From: Eupeodes corollae
Taxonomy: Eukaryota; Arthropoda; Insecta; Diptera; Syrphidae
Direction of reading: 5' to 3'
Assembly (NCBI RefSeq): GCF_945859685.1
Contig: NC_079148.1
Coordinates: 28,717,946-28,781,945, forward strand
Length of the DNA stretch: 64,000 nt
In this document: positions 22,600 through 33,971 of the stretch, in pieces
Position numbering within the stretch: position 1 is the first letter of the stretch
Layout of the letters: each line of letters starts with the position of its first letter
Translations under genes and position numbers: made by a program
Notes under the pieces: generated by a model
Seen by the model: only the letters and a program-made list of their open reading frames with translations
Told to the model about the DNA's origin: nothing
Databases searched by the model: none

Positions 22600-24890
22600 T
22601 ATTTAAATTTAAATCTTTCGATTCCCATAGTTACGAGTAGTTCTATGGAAGTCAATATGTATAAAATCAAACGTGCGCAGGTGATGAGTTCCGGTGCATC
22701 AATTTCACCATTAATGAGTTGATGAAAAAATACTAAGTCATTATTAACACGCCTTTGATGGAGAGATTGCATTTGAAGAAGTAGAATAGATGTTCATAGG
22801 GTGGCAGATCATAAGGATCTTCCCAAGGAAGACCTTTTAGGGCAAAGCGAATGAAATTATGTTGAATTGATTCAATACGTTTTCTATGAATTTCGTAATA
22901 GGGAGTCCATACCTGCGAGGCATATTCAAGATGAGGACGAACATGGCAATTATAGAAAGAAAGAGTAACATAGGGATCATTGAAATCCTTTGCCCAGCGT
23001 TTTATAAAACCAAGCATAGAACTTGCCTTTTAACAATAAAATTAATGTTATGTGTAAACTCTAAGTTAGAACAGAAATGTACACCTAAATCTTTAAATGT
23101 GGAGACACGATAGAGTTTTTGCTGCGATATATAGTAGTCAAATACGTTACTGATTAGTTTTTTAGTAAAAGTTAACGTCTGGCATTTTAAAGGGTTGAGT
23201 GAAAGGCTATTTTTCCCACACCAAAATGTGAAACTATCAATGTCGGCTTGTAAAAGAATACGATCATGGGTGGACTTTATTATTTGAAAATCTTCATATC
23301 GTCAGCAAAAATGAGAAGTTCACTTGAGCGTAGACATGACGAAACATCGTTAAAAGACAGGATGAACAGAAAAGGGCCAAGATGGCTTCCCTGGGGAACA
23401 CCAGATTGAGCAACAAAAAGTTTAGAATGACAATTTCTAAATTTTGAATTCTTTGGACATATGTTTAAGAATGTAAGGAGATTAGCAACGGTTGATCTTT
23501 TTTTCACAAAACCATGTTGCTGTTCGCAAATGATATTTTTACTAAAATATGCTACGCTTTTACAAACAACTTGTTCAAATACTTTAGGAATGCAAGAAAG
23601 CTTTGCAGTAGGCCTGTAGTTGCTTATATCCGACTTGTTACCTTTCTTGAAAATTGGTGTTAGAAATGACTTCTTCCATATACTGGGAAATTTGCCTGTT
23701 TTTAGAGAAAGTTTGAATAAAAACATAAGGGGTTCAACTAAAGCAATACTACACTTTTTTAGTACTTACGGGGGATTACCATCAGGACCGGCTGAGCAGT
23801 CATCATTCAACGCAGATAAAAGATCAAGGACCGTACTCTGTAGCACAGGTATGTGACTACAGCTAGTTTGCGAAAAGGTGTGAAGATTATGAAAATATAC
23901 TTCATCAACTTCTTGAGGGCTATTAACAAATGACTCACGGAAATCTAACGAAAGGTTCTTGTAAGTGAAGTTAACTGGAAAGCTATCTGATTTTTTCTTT
24001 TAGTTTACAAAATTCCAAAATTTTTTAGGATTCTCTTTAAAAGAGGTGCCCATATCAGTAACATAACAAGCATATACAAAATTAGAAAGAGATTTAAATT
24101 GGCTAAAGAGTTCAACATAAAAAGAGAAGTTGACTGGAGACAGAGTTTTGAGATACGTTTTCCATGCCTTATTTCTTTTGTTACGCAGTAAACGCAATTC
24201 TTTCGTGTACCAAGGATGGCTAAAGTTTGTATTTCTTGATTTATTTATCGGTACATTTTTTTCAAAACAATAATTAAGGATCCTATAAAAAGTTGAAACT
24301 GCTTCGTCCATGTTAGAAAATGCTAGTGTATCAGCAATTCCAGAAATGGTTAAATCTTCAGACAACTGCTGGAAATTGGCTCTTCTGAAATCACAATGAT
24401 AAAAGCAATCAAAAGAATTACTGTGATTAGTAAGGTGATTACTTAAGTCAAAAAAAATTTCCAAAGGGGGGTGATATTTGTCAATATTAGTAATTCCTGA
24501 TCTAGATTCTAAAACAAGAGTACTAATAGCGTCAGAAGAAAAGACTAAGTCGAGAATTCGATTTTTGAGTTTTTAATACAGCTTGTTTGCTGTAAGTCAG
24601 TAAGAAGGACTTTATTGAGAAGAGATAGTTCCATTTGTGAAGAAGAAGAAGGCTTCAAGGCAGGATTCGTCTTCGGATGGAATCCAGTCAATGTGTGGTA
24701 AATTAAAATCACCTAGAAGTAGGATATTGGTGTCAGAGCTGGACAAATTTATAAGATAGTCTAATGTCAAGGAGCGATCGTCATAAACAGACTCCAAACT
24801 TTTTGGGGGAATGTAAACGTTTAAAATGGAAAAAGTCTTAGTCTGTACCATTATCTTTACACATACCAGTTTGTAGTAAACGAAATACAG
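22600..24890 (-). mobile_element. Jockey/CR1-like LINE, minus copy (degraded)
   Basis: Minus-strand order is: endonuclease (NILLLGDFNLPHIDW near 24,740), a linker region (24,464-24,000), reverse transcriptase (TPIFKKGNKSDISNYRPTAK; QHGFVKKRST; SGVPQGSHLGPFLF; FADDMKIF near 23,290), and C-terminus (HVRPHLEYASQVWTPYYE near 22,920). Frameshifts separate the blocks. ORF1 is absent. A second copy of the same family, in the opposite orientation, lies at 49,130-52,310, so the two form a long inverted repeat within the OtopLa intron. Confidence 0.85.
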
Positions 24891-24984
24891 TGAATTTTAC
24901 TTTTTCAATTTTCGGTACTAGAATTTCCGAAAAATCACAAGATATTGAGAACGGCAAAATAGAACTGTAACAAAATACCCAATG

Positions 24985-25390
24985 AATTAAACTACCAGAT
25001 AATTTCTGCACTGTTCTTCAGGAAAAAGATGAATTGATTCAGAATATTTTTTCCGGATATACTCAGTAATTGGGCTATTTTGGCAGCTAAAAATGTTGAT
25101 GTTGACGAAATTTAATTCCAGATACAAAAGTTGTTGAAGCAACCATTTTAACTGGAAAGTTTAAAGGAAAATATATTCCCAGCCGTCAGATTCTACCATA
25201 TCTTTCAAAGGGCTACAGTTTATAATTCGATTAGTTTTTGAAATGTCTATTAATAAGTCTCAAGGCAAAGATTAGAATTGGAAAATCTATGTTTTTCTCA
25301 TGAGCAGCTATATGTTGCATATTTACGTGTAGGAAAACCGTCGAACCTCTTTGTGTTAGCGAAAAACTGGTTAACCAAAAATACGATTTA
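24985..25390 (+). mobile_element. Helitron helicase C-terminal remnant
   Basis: Segments in shifting frames match the end of the Helitron Rep/helicase protein: LPDNFCTVLQEKDELIQNIF, then AILAAKNVDVDEI, VEATILTGKFKGKYIPS, MSINKSQGQ, and LENLCFSHEQLYVAYLRVGK followed by PSNLFVLAKN. The order is that of the Pif1-like helicase tail. Multiple frameshifts and stops show it is dead. No Helitron 3' hairpin was identified nearby. Confidence 0.75.
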
Positions 25391-25689
25391 AATTTATTTA
25401 AATAAATATTATTGATTTCAAACTATCCGCTCCATCTAGCTCATTAATAAGTTCAACTGTCACATGTTGTTTATTAAAAACTTTGTAATATACTCATTTG
25501 TTACAAATTTGAATAGAAATAATAATACATTTTAAATTTGATTCTTTTGTATTGATTCTTGCTTTACGAAAATTTATGAAAATTCTGATCAATTGAGTTC
25601 AAAGTCCTTCCGCTTTCAATTTCAAACCACTTTATTTGATACCGTCTTCGTTTGTAAATAATAAATTAATTGTTATAAGGGTTACGGTA

Positions 25690-26620
25690 CTAGAATATAA
25701 GTTATGACGATCGCCATGTTTTTTTACTTGCGACATATAGGAACTATATGGCAAGTTTTGCATTCGTGCAAAATTTCGAACTCGAGATTTTAATCAAACA
25801 TGATATTACGATGGTAGAGAAGTCGAAAAAAGTGGGTCCCGCGATTCCGTCCGGTCGGTTTTGTCTGTCTGTCCACGCTCCTACAGCCTAAACCATTGGG
25901 TCGATTGAGTTCAAACTTAGAAGTTAAGGTTTTGAGCAGATTCGCGTTAGGCGTTTTTTTCATTTTTTTTTTAAGATCAAAACTAACAGTGGTCACCATA
26001 CAATTTTTTTGGTCAAAAAACGAATATTCGAATTTTCTCAAAAACAAACCGATAGATTTTCTTTAAATTTTCTCTAAAATTTTATTTTTTAACTTGGCTT
26101 CTTTTAATAAGAAAAACAAATTTTTGTATTGCTCAGGAAAGGTACCGCTCATACAACCGTTATTTTGTTTTTTAATTTTCTCAGCATCTTATGAACCGAT
26201 TTCAATAATTTTTTTTCTGAATGAGCTCTTATATTGTCTTAACAATATTTGATTATCAAAAGTGCAATTTATTATTGTTTGGATTTTTAAAAAATTGAAT
26301 TTTATTTTTTCAAAATTCGATATCTCAAAAACGATTCAACATTTTTTTACGAAATTCAAACGTGTAGCGTATATTAACAATCTCTAAACAACTGCGTACC
26401 AAAAATATTTTTAGAACAAAATTGAAAAATTTTATATATAAAAAATTAATTTAAAAAAAAACCGCTCTAACGATTTTCAAAAAAAAAATTTGAAAAATCA
26501 AATGAGTTTTTATTTATAAAATGGCATTTAAATTTTTGAAGACAAACTTATTTTTCGGGCAAAATTTTAAATAGTTTTTTTTTAATATTTTAATTGTTCA
26601 TGAGCCCGAAAGAGCGCATT
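25690..26620 (+). repeat. Dispersed-type non-coding repeat (single copy here)
   Basis: The start (GTACTAGAATATAAGTTATG) leads to a GTCTGTCTGTCC block followed by CCTAAACCATTGGGTCGATT. Further blocks resemble one another (TTATGAACCGATTTCAATAA near 26,190). This layout is like other insect interspersed repeats, and the wording resembles repeats I have seen in flies, but only one copy is in the window. No coding capacity. Confidence 0.4.
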
Positions 26621-27933
26621 ATTTTAACAAAATTGTAATTACATTCCTAGCTTTTATCTAGTGCATTTGGTACATATTTATGTATTTTTATAACTAAAAT
26701 TATTGTAAATACCAACGATATGGCCGCCCATGTAGCGCAACTGTAGCGGATCAACGAATATGATATATTTAATCAACAATCTATTTTAAAGTGTCTATCA
26801 AGAAGTATTATATTGGTTACTTTGTATATGTGATTTTAAAATATTATCCTTTACGAATAAGGTTGTTTCACACATGATTTACTTTCCTTCGCCTATATAA
26901 AAGAATAAATACTTAGTACAAGTTAAAGAAACGGGCCAGAAAGAGTATATGTATTTTCTATTAGAATCACTTTTTCAACGTATACACTTTATACCTATTT
27001 ATAAAGGTGTTACGTACAACTTCTTCAACTACTGCTTACGTGTCACTTCATAACTAAAATCCAAAGCGCACAAAAGCCTGACTGTAAACAACAAATGAAT
27101 AGCAATTTCTTGTACCTGTTCGTATGCTTGTTATTTTTTTAAACTTTAAAAAAAACTCCATGTCAGCGCTGAAAATTTATATTAAGGAAGGAATGTGATA
27201 GGATTGTAGTAAGTACCATCTACCTACCAATAACATTCCTTCATTATCATCATAAACATGTCCTTATCTATCTATCTGCATAAAGCTAAGCACACCAATG
27301 AACTTTTCTTTATTCGTTTTAGACATCTACCTGCTACCTAACTATACAACCAATAGGCGATCGCTTTACAATTTAAGCATTCATGGTCTGCCTTTTTTTT
27401 ATTTTATTTATTTTCCATCCTGGTTCTTCTAATATGAAATTACAATAACGCTCTATCTAAAGGAAAAAAGCTTTGAAGGAACAAGTTGAATCTATGAATA
27501 GCATCGTATCTTTCATATACAAAGATCGTACCCAGGTAAAAGCAGACTTATGAATGTAAATAAAAACAATTATCGGCAAAAGATCCTGAACAGCTGACGT
27601 AAGCATGCAAAAGTGTCTTTCATCCCCAATACAATATTAAGCCATTTTGTTTTACTTCTCCTTTTTTATATAAAGTGCATTGACATAAAAAAACAAAAAC
27701 AAATTCATCAATCTTCATATGGAAGCTCTTTTATGTGAAAACATATGTATACAAGGATAGACTCAAATAGAATGAAGGAAATTTTGTAGACTTTTTGGGT
27801 CGAAAATAAATTATCTCCCTTATTCTGCTGGCTGCTTATGGGAATGGAAATAATATTTTTCTCTCGCTCCCTCTGAATTTCTCCACTTTCGATACAAACT
27901 CCACGCCAACGACTCGGCATCTGGTCGCCCTAA
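26621..27933. other. Intronic non-coding stretch
   Basis: No gene or recognised element. The minus frames at 27,708-28,138 partly lie in the adjacent MITE and are not supported. Confidence 0.5.
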
Positions 27934-28201
27934 AGCCTAGTACATACTTCCTCGTGAAGTGAACGTTCGCCAGTGGAGAAAGTGAACTTTTGACATTGCT
28001 CACTGGTACACACTTGTGAGTACACGTTGTGAACATTGTCAAAGCTTCACCAACAGTTCCCGTGCATTTTGCACGTGAATTGCCCGTGAACGAAAACTCT
28101 CCACTTTGTTCTCCACTCAGCTTCACGAGCAAGTTCACGGGTGAACCAAAAACTGAAATTTGTATGGGTTCACGAGATGGTTCACAAGTATGTACTAGGC
28201 T
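27934..28201. mobile_element. Harbinger-type MITE with TAA target duplication
   Basis: The 268-bp element has perfect terminal inverted repeats AGCCTAGTACATACTT (left) and AAGTATGTACTAGGCT (right). It is flanked by TAA at 27,931-27,933 and 28,202-28,204. The interior is rich in GTGAAC/GTTCAC inverted motifs. A TAA duplication is the hallmark of PIF/Harbinger insertion. No transposase is encoded. Confidence 0.88.
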
Positions 28202-28204
28202 TAA

Positions 28205-28750
28205 AAGTTTCTGCTCATGAGAGTACTATGGTTTTCATATACAAAGATCTTGGTTTTTTTTTGACAAATTAAATGGCATTTATATCTTTGAAGACTACCT
28301 TATTTTTCAGTTATATTTTTAAATCTTATATAAGTTCTTTTTTAAACAGACTCTTAGCATACAGGAGCAAGTTCGTGCGACCCAGTCGTGCATTTTATTT
28401 AAATGGCATCTATTTAAAAAAGCATGGTGGTGTTCATGTCTGATGTTCTCCTACCGTTTCCCTTAAATAGTTTACAACAATGCAATATGACAAAAAACAT
28501 TTGCCACAGCAACGCGTTCTTTTAAAAATGTATACCAAGTTTTCGAAACTGACCTTAAATTTAACCTACAAAAGTGAAATACATATGAAAAACTTTTCAA
28601 ATTAAAATCGAATTTATTTAAGTTGAAATATCCCCCAAAAATATTTGTAAAAACTTTTTTTGAAGAAAGTTCAACTGTTCAAAAATATTTTCGACTTGTG
28701 CGTTTTATTAACTTTAATTGTGCATCAACATTGGCGCAAAATTTTAGACG
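28205..28750. other. Intronic non-coding stretch
   Basis: No gene or repeat recognised between the MITE and the Harbinger remnant. Confidence 0.45.
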
Positions 28751-29837
28751 ATTAAGTACGATGTTAAATCATTTTTAGTATGATACTAGGTTAAAAAAGG
28801 ATTTTGATAATTTTAAACAAGTTTAGTATCGTACTATCTTTTTAACATTTTACTAAAGTTAAAATCACCAAAGGGCTACTTTATCTTTTTAGTATCGTAC
28901 TAAATCTGTATGACATAAATGTCATTTTTCTCAAATGTGACAAAGTGTTTTAAATTTGATAAATTGTGAAATAAAATTTATTTACAGATATCATAAAAAG
29001 TAAATTAATTTAAAATGTTTTCGGAGGAAGAAGATTTTGAAATGTTTGAGGATTCAGTGTTGTGTAGGAAAGTTAAAAGTTTTAAAACTCGAGCAAATCC
29101 TCTTGAAGAGCTGGACGATGGTGAATTTTAATCCAGGTATACATTTGATAAAACAACTGTTCTGTTCTTGGTTGAAAACCTTGACATCCAAAACCCAATT
29201 ACAAACCGTGGGCTACCTTTTTTTCCAGATTTGCAAGTTCTAGTAACGTTACTTCATCGAAGAAATCAATCACACCAAAACAGGTCACTTTTGCATTTGG
29301 TTGGACACGCTCCTTTTCTGGACAATGCTTGTCTTTATTGTCGCAAACTTAGATACCCTCCTGAGTACCCACAACCACTGCCACCAACCTTCACATCGAA
29401 GCCAACAGTTGTAGCATTACAGCTGCTTCTGGGTATTGAAGATGCTTCACTGGGAATAGATCTATCGCAGATATTCAATAATTTAATGCACATTTCATTT
29501 AAACTTTTTCACTAAACTTTAATTTTTTTACCTGATAGAATACATTTTTAATATTATTATGTGTAAATATCCAAAATAGTTGCAACGAACGAAAATTAAT
29601 GAAAAAAGAAAATACAAAGTCAATGTTGTCACTTTGACATTTGCAAAAATATTAAGGTACGTTTGTTTTGTTTGCTCCACAATCTGTCATTATTTAGACG
29701 TGTTCATATTTTTTTTTAATAAAATGGTTTTAGCATGATACTAGTTAGCAAAACAATAAAAAGTGTTGCAAATTAGTGAAAATTTAGTAAATTACTATGT
29801 ATATAGTAAACTGGTAACTAGTATCGTGCTAGGGCCT
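28751..29837 (+). mobile_element. Harbinger-derived remnant
   Basis: The interval contains a partial HARBI1-like transposase (29,015 onward). Both ends carry repeated palindromic TAGTATCGTACTA-type motifs (28,775, 28,830, 28,890, 29,735, 29,818). The right end, inverted, reads CCTAGCACGATACTAGTTAC and resembles the left-end motifs only loosely, so the exact left boundary is uncertain. It abuts TR170 copy D. Confidence 0.55.
29015..29515 (+). pseudogene. HARBI1-like transposase N-terminus, broken and truncated
   Basis: The frame starts MFSEEEDFEMFEDSVLCRKV and continues KTRANPLEELDDGEF. It hits TAA at 29,129-29,131 and then continues in the same frame with SRYTFDKTTVLFLVENL and TNRGLPFFPDLQVLVTLL. 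That matches the conserved opening of PIF/Harbinger DDE transposases (F..R.NP...LDD..F..RY.F.K). After LVTLL the expected catalytic region is missing. Instead about 80 codons follow (HLVGHAPFLDNACLYCRKLR onward) that I do not recognise. The catalytic residues are therefore absent. Confidence 0.65.
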
Positions 29838-31000
29838 TAGGATGCGACCCACACTGATAACTTAACATCCCGTCTGTCGATTTGTCTTGCTTAAAAGTTT
29901 GTCTATATGTACTCGTATCAATTTTTACCAAATTTGCGTACTATTTTTTGTAGATTTTATTTTTTATGAAAAATCGGACTGCTGGATTTTTATATAAAAA
30001 TTACTGAATATTGAAAACAATATTTTCTCTGAAATAAAATAATTTGAAGCCAATATTTTTAAGTTTTGAAAAGCTATTTGAGTCGAAAGTAAGTTTTTAC
30101 CAAGTTTTAGAATTTTTTTTTTTTTAGAGATTTATTTTTTGTAAAAAAAACTGAAAATTCGATTTTTTTCAAAATTTGATCGAATATTGGAAACAATATT
30201 TATTATAAGATAAAATTTGTTTGAAACCAATATTTAAAATTTTTGAAGAGATATTTGAGACGAAAATCAATTTTTACCAACTTTTATACATTTTTTTTAG
30301 GTTTTTATTTTTTGTAAAAAGAACTGTCAATTCGATTTTTCTTAAAATTTGTCCTAATGTTTACAACAATAGTCCTTATAAGAAAAAATTAATAACAAGC
30401 TATTATCTCAAAGTCTTTTAAAGATATTTGAGTCGAAAATCACTTTTTACAAACTTTTGTTAATTTGTTTTCGGTTTTTAATTTTTTGTAAAAAAACTGT
30501 CAATTGGATTTTTCTCAATATTTTTCATAACGTTGAAAACAATACTTCTTAAAAAAAAAAATAGTTTGAAGCCAATGCCTTTAATCTTTGAAAAGATATT
30601 TGGGTCGAAAATCAATTTTTACCTACTTTTATACATTTTTTTTAGGTTTTTATTTTTTGTAAAAAAAAAACTGTCAATTCGATTTTTCTCAAAATTTGTC
30701 CTAATATTGAAAACAATATTTTTTATAAGTAAAAATTAGTAAGAAGCTATTATCTCAAATTTTTGAAAAGATATTTGAGTTGAAAATCATTTTTTACCAA
30801 CTTTTGTTAATTTTTTTCGGTTTTTAATATTTTGTAAGAAAACTGTCAATTCGATCTTTTTCAAAATTTAACTGAATTTTGACAACAATATTTTTTGAAA
30901 GATTAAAGTAAATTAAAGCCAATATTTCAAAGTTTTGAAAAGATATTTGAGTCGATATTCAATTTTTACCAACTTTAATTAATGTTTTTAAAAAGTTAAA
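29838..31000 (-). repeat. TR170 repeat element, copy D
   Basis: The 3' terminus is at the left (GGATGCGACCCACACTGATA, then CCCGTCTGTCGATT, i.e. inverted). About six tandem units follow rightwards (CAATTTTTACCAAC landmarks spaced 150-180 bp). The 5' block is missing, so the copy is truncated near 31,000. Confidence 0.75.
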
Positions 31001-32358
31001 AATCTTTTAAAAGTTCGAGGTCACATCATGTTGAACAAAAATATTAATTAAATAAGTTCATCTCCTCAGGTTATTAACTATGAACCTTTTTGAGCATTTT
31101 AACACCAATTGAACTTAGTATCAGTATCAATTAAAATACAATTTTTTAACGAGTCTGTTCAAAAATGAACCTATATTTTAAGATTAAAAAACTAATCAGC
31201 AAAACAAGTTTATTTTCTTCAATTAAACTTCTTTAAAAAAAAATTAAATCAAGTAATTTGTTCCTGAGAAAATAACGGTTTTATGAGGGAACCCTTCTAG
31301 AGAAATACTTAAATATTTTGTGTAATGAAAGAAGCCAAAATAAGAAATAATATTTTACAGAAAATTTCATAAAAATGGTTCAATGGAAACTAATGTTATT
31401 TTTGGTCTTAAAAAATGATAAAACGCCTTAATCGAATCTTTGTCGGAACCCCATCGTTATGCAATATGTAATTAAAACCTCAAGATCCAAATTTCTTACA
31501 CGAATGTAATACTTCCAAATTTTGTTAATGTGTTGCAAGTAAAAATTGATGCATTTACTAGAAACATGATTCAGAATTACAAATTTTAAATTACAATAAC
31601 CTCTTAAAAACTGTCATCAGAATGTACCCAAATGGTAAATATATTTATTGCATACTTGATTTCTGAACAAAGTCGAAATTTTGTGAAGACAAATAAAAAT
31701 CAATAGAACAATAGTTACAAGAGCCGTTGATGTTTTGCGCTTGCTGCACTCGTCGCATCGGTCCCGTCGTTGAAAGGTAATTTAGCGGCATTCGTGCAAC
31801 TGTCATGTCAATAGTTTTTAAGCTATATTGAAGAACTTTCTTACAAATTACCTAAGATCTAAAGGTGTGAATCTACTTCTCAAAGCTACACTGTTTTGGA
31901 AATATGTAAAAGTGGATTAAAAATAAAAATATAAAAGAAGAATAAGAACCATAACCAAAAGAAATAAGCACATTTTTAAAAATGTTTGTTATATTTAAGA
32001 ATTAAAGGCTCAACTTCATCACTGGAAAACTTTAAAAATTTTAAACACTAACATTTTTAAAAAAGTTTTCCTTAACAATATTCGTCTTTTTTTTAAATAC
32101 AAAAAATTAGAAATCAACAATAAAATTTATCGTTTGTATAATTTATTCATATTTTTATTTCTATTTTTAAACGTATACAAATCAATAATGTCGGTCTGTC
32201 TGGTGTAACTTTCAATTAGCATTTAAGTGCAAATAATAATGATAAAAAAAAAATATTTATAAAATATTTTGTATATCTACGATAAAATTCAACTTAAGAT
32301 TCTCTCCTACAGAACACAGTAGATGTGCTAATCTCACTCGATATCTGAACAATTGTGA
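31001..32358. other. Intronic non-coding stretch
   Basis: AT-rich. No gene or repeat is recognised. Its right end would contain the promoter for exon 1b. Confidence 0.45.
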
Positions 32359-32364
32359 TCAGTT
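32359..32364 (+). promoter_or_regulatory. Initiator-like TCAGTT before exon 1b
   Basis: TCAGTT matches the arthropod initiator. Its A is 69 nt upstream of the exon 1b ATG. No convincing TATA box lies at the right distance. Sequence match only. Confidence 0.3.
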
Positions 32365-32429
32365 TCGGATTGCTTGTCACCGCTATAAGTAGTAAATATT
32401 AGATAGCTATATAACTTTTATTATTTATT

Positions 32430-32572
32430 ATGCCACTCGATTCGCAAAATAATAACTCCTCAGCGGCCTCAGTGACGGCGGCGGCGACGGCAACGACAAC
32501 GACAACGGGGGGTTTCTCCTACAAAAAGGGACATCGGGTGCACTACAAAGATGTCGACGGTAAAATTATAGT
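32430..32572 (+). CDS. OtopLa candidate alternative first exon 1b
   Basis: ATG at 32,430 opens MPLDSQNNNSSAASVTAA, an Ala/Thr-rich run encoded by ACG/GCG repeats, then FSYKKGHRVHYKDVDGKII. Two donors are possible. GTAAAA at 32,560 would leave phase 1 and break the frame. GTGCGT at 32,573 leaves two bases and fits the acceptor at 52,796, giving KII-V-DLPSG and about 811 residues. GC content and codon-like texture differ sharply from the surrounding AT-rich intron, which favours real coding sequence. The exact donor is an inference. Confidence 0.6.
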
Positions 32573-33404
32573 GTGCGTTCAGTTGCTGAATTGATCTGTA
32601 CCGTGTGATATCTGATAAGTGTTTAAATCTTAAATCAATCAAATAAAAAAATACAGAGAGAAAATAAAATGTCCAATTAAAAAAAGAAAAACCTGTTCAA
32701 TCAGTAAATTAATATTTAAATAATACCTCCAAACAAAATTATTGTGTTTTGTGTTGTGCTGTGTGTTTTAAGAAAAGAAATTCAACAAAAAAAATAAACT
32801 TCCGGATTTTGCAGAAATTTTAAAAATTTCATTTTCAATTCTAAAATTATGGATGTCCGGAAAATATATGTTTGCTTCACTAATGAAAGGTGCCTTTATT
32901 GTATTAAAGTTAATAAAAAAAAAACATGCCAAGAGAGAAGCTTTAAACAATTATTTTTTTAAGAAAATTAAAATAAATTATCGCTTTTTTTTTGTTATTG
33001 GTGGTCAGCTAATTTATGTTATAGTGCTATAATTATACATCTACATATGTGTTGTGTACCTGAATGAAAAAATACAATACAACAATTTAAAAAAGTTTTA
33101 AATAACTTATCTTATCTTATCATGCGTATAATTAAACAATAATACGTCCTTTCATCTTACAAAGTCTTAAAGTACTCGATAATACAAAAAATTCAGTCTA
33201 CATTTGCTTCTGTACAAACAAACGATGGAGTTTTCCACCAGTCGTCAAGTAGCCTTCTGCCACCTTGAAAATGATAATTGTACACTCTTACATAAGGAGG
33301 ATTTTAGAATCGAAACAAGAATAGGAGCATTCTTAAGCCTTACAACATACTGACTAACTTGTTGGTGTATTTTTTTGTAAACTTTTAAGAAAAATTGATT
33401 ATTA
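32573..33404. other. Intronic non-coding stretch
   Basis: No gene or repeat recognised between exon 1b and TR170 copy E. Confidence 0.45.
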
Positions 33405-33971
33405 ACTTCCCATAGGAAGTTATTGTAATGGGTCCGATTTGTCAAATTGAAAATTTTGACATTTCTTGACGTCTCAAGGTCCCTAGAGTCCAAATAAAGG
33501 ATTTTTAGAAAGATGTGTATGCGTGCGTGTGTACTTACGTTCGCGACGTTTTTTTCGTCGTCCATAGCTCAAGAACCAGAAGAGATATCGATTTCAAATA
33601 AATTTTTGTATACAGATAATAAGACAAAAAGATGCAGAAAGGGCTCTCAAGAAAATTGCGTGGGTGGTTTTTTTACCATAGCAGTTTGAAAAAAGGTGAA
33701 AATATTGGTTAACTCTAAATATCTTACGAACCAAAAACGCTAGGGACTTAAATAAAATTTAATATAATATATTGTAACGTGATATCAAAGAAGTGTATTT
33801 TTTGAAAAAAAATCCATTCAACGTTTTTTTTAAACATCTGCTAAAATTTTGAGAAAAATCGAATTGACTGTTTTCTTTTTATTAAAAAAATAAAAACATA
33901 AAAAAAACATTACTTAAAGTTGGTAAAAATTGAATTTCGACTCAAATATTTTTCAAAATCTTTAGATTATA

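Noticed and set aside
27836..28220. Open frames across the 268-bp MITE on both strands
   Set aside because: They come from the inverted GTGAAC-rich MITE sequence and cross its TIRs.
32470..32510. Microsatellite ACG/GCG run as non-coding repeat
   Set aside because: It stays in frame within a plausible start exon and encodes an Ala/Thr tract, so it is better read as coding.
32560..32561. GTAAAA donor for exon 1b
   Set aside because: It would leave phase 1 and break the frame into the acceptor at 52,796. The GTGCGT donor at 32,573 keeps it open, though transcript data could overturn this.
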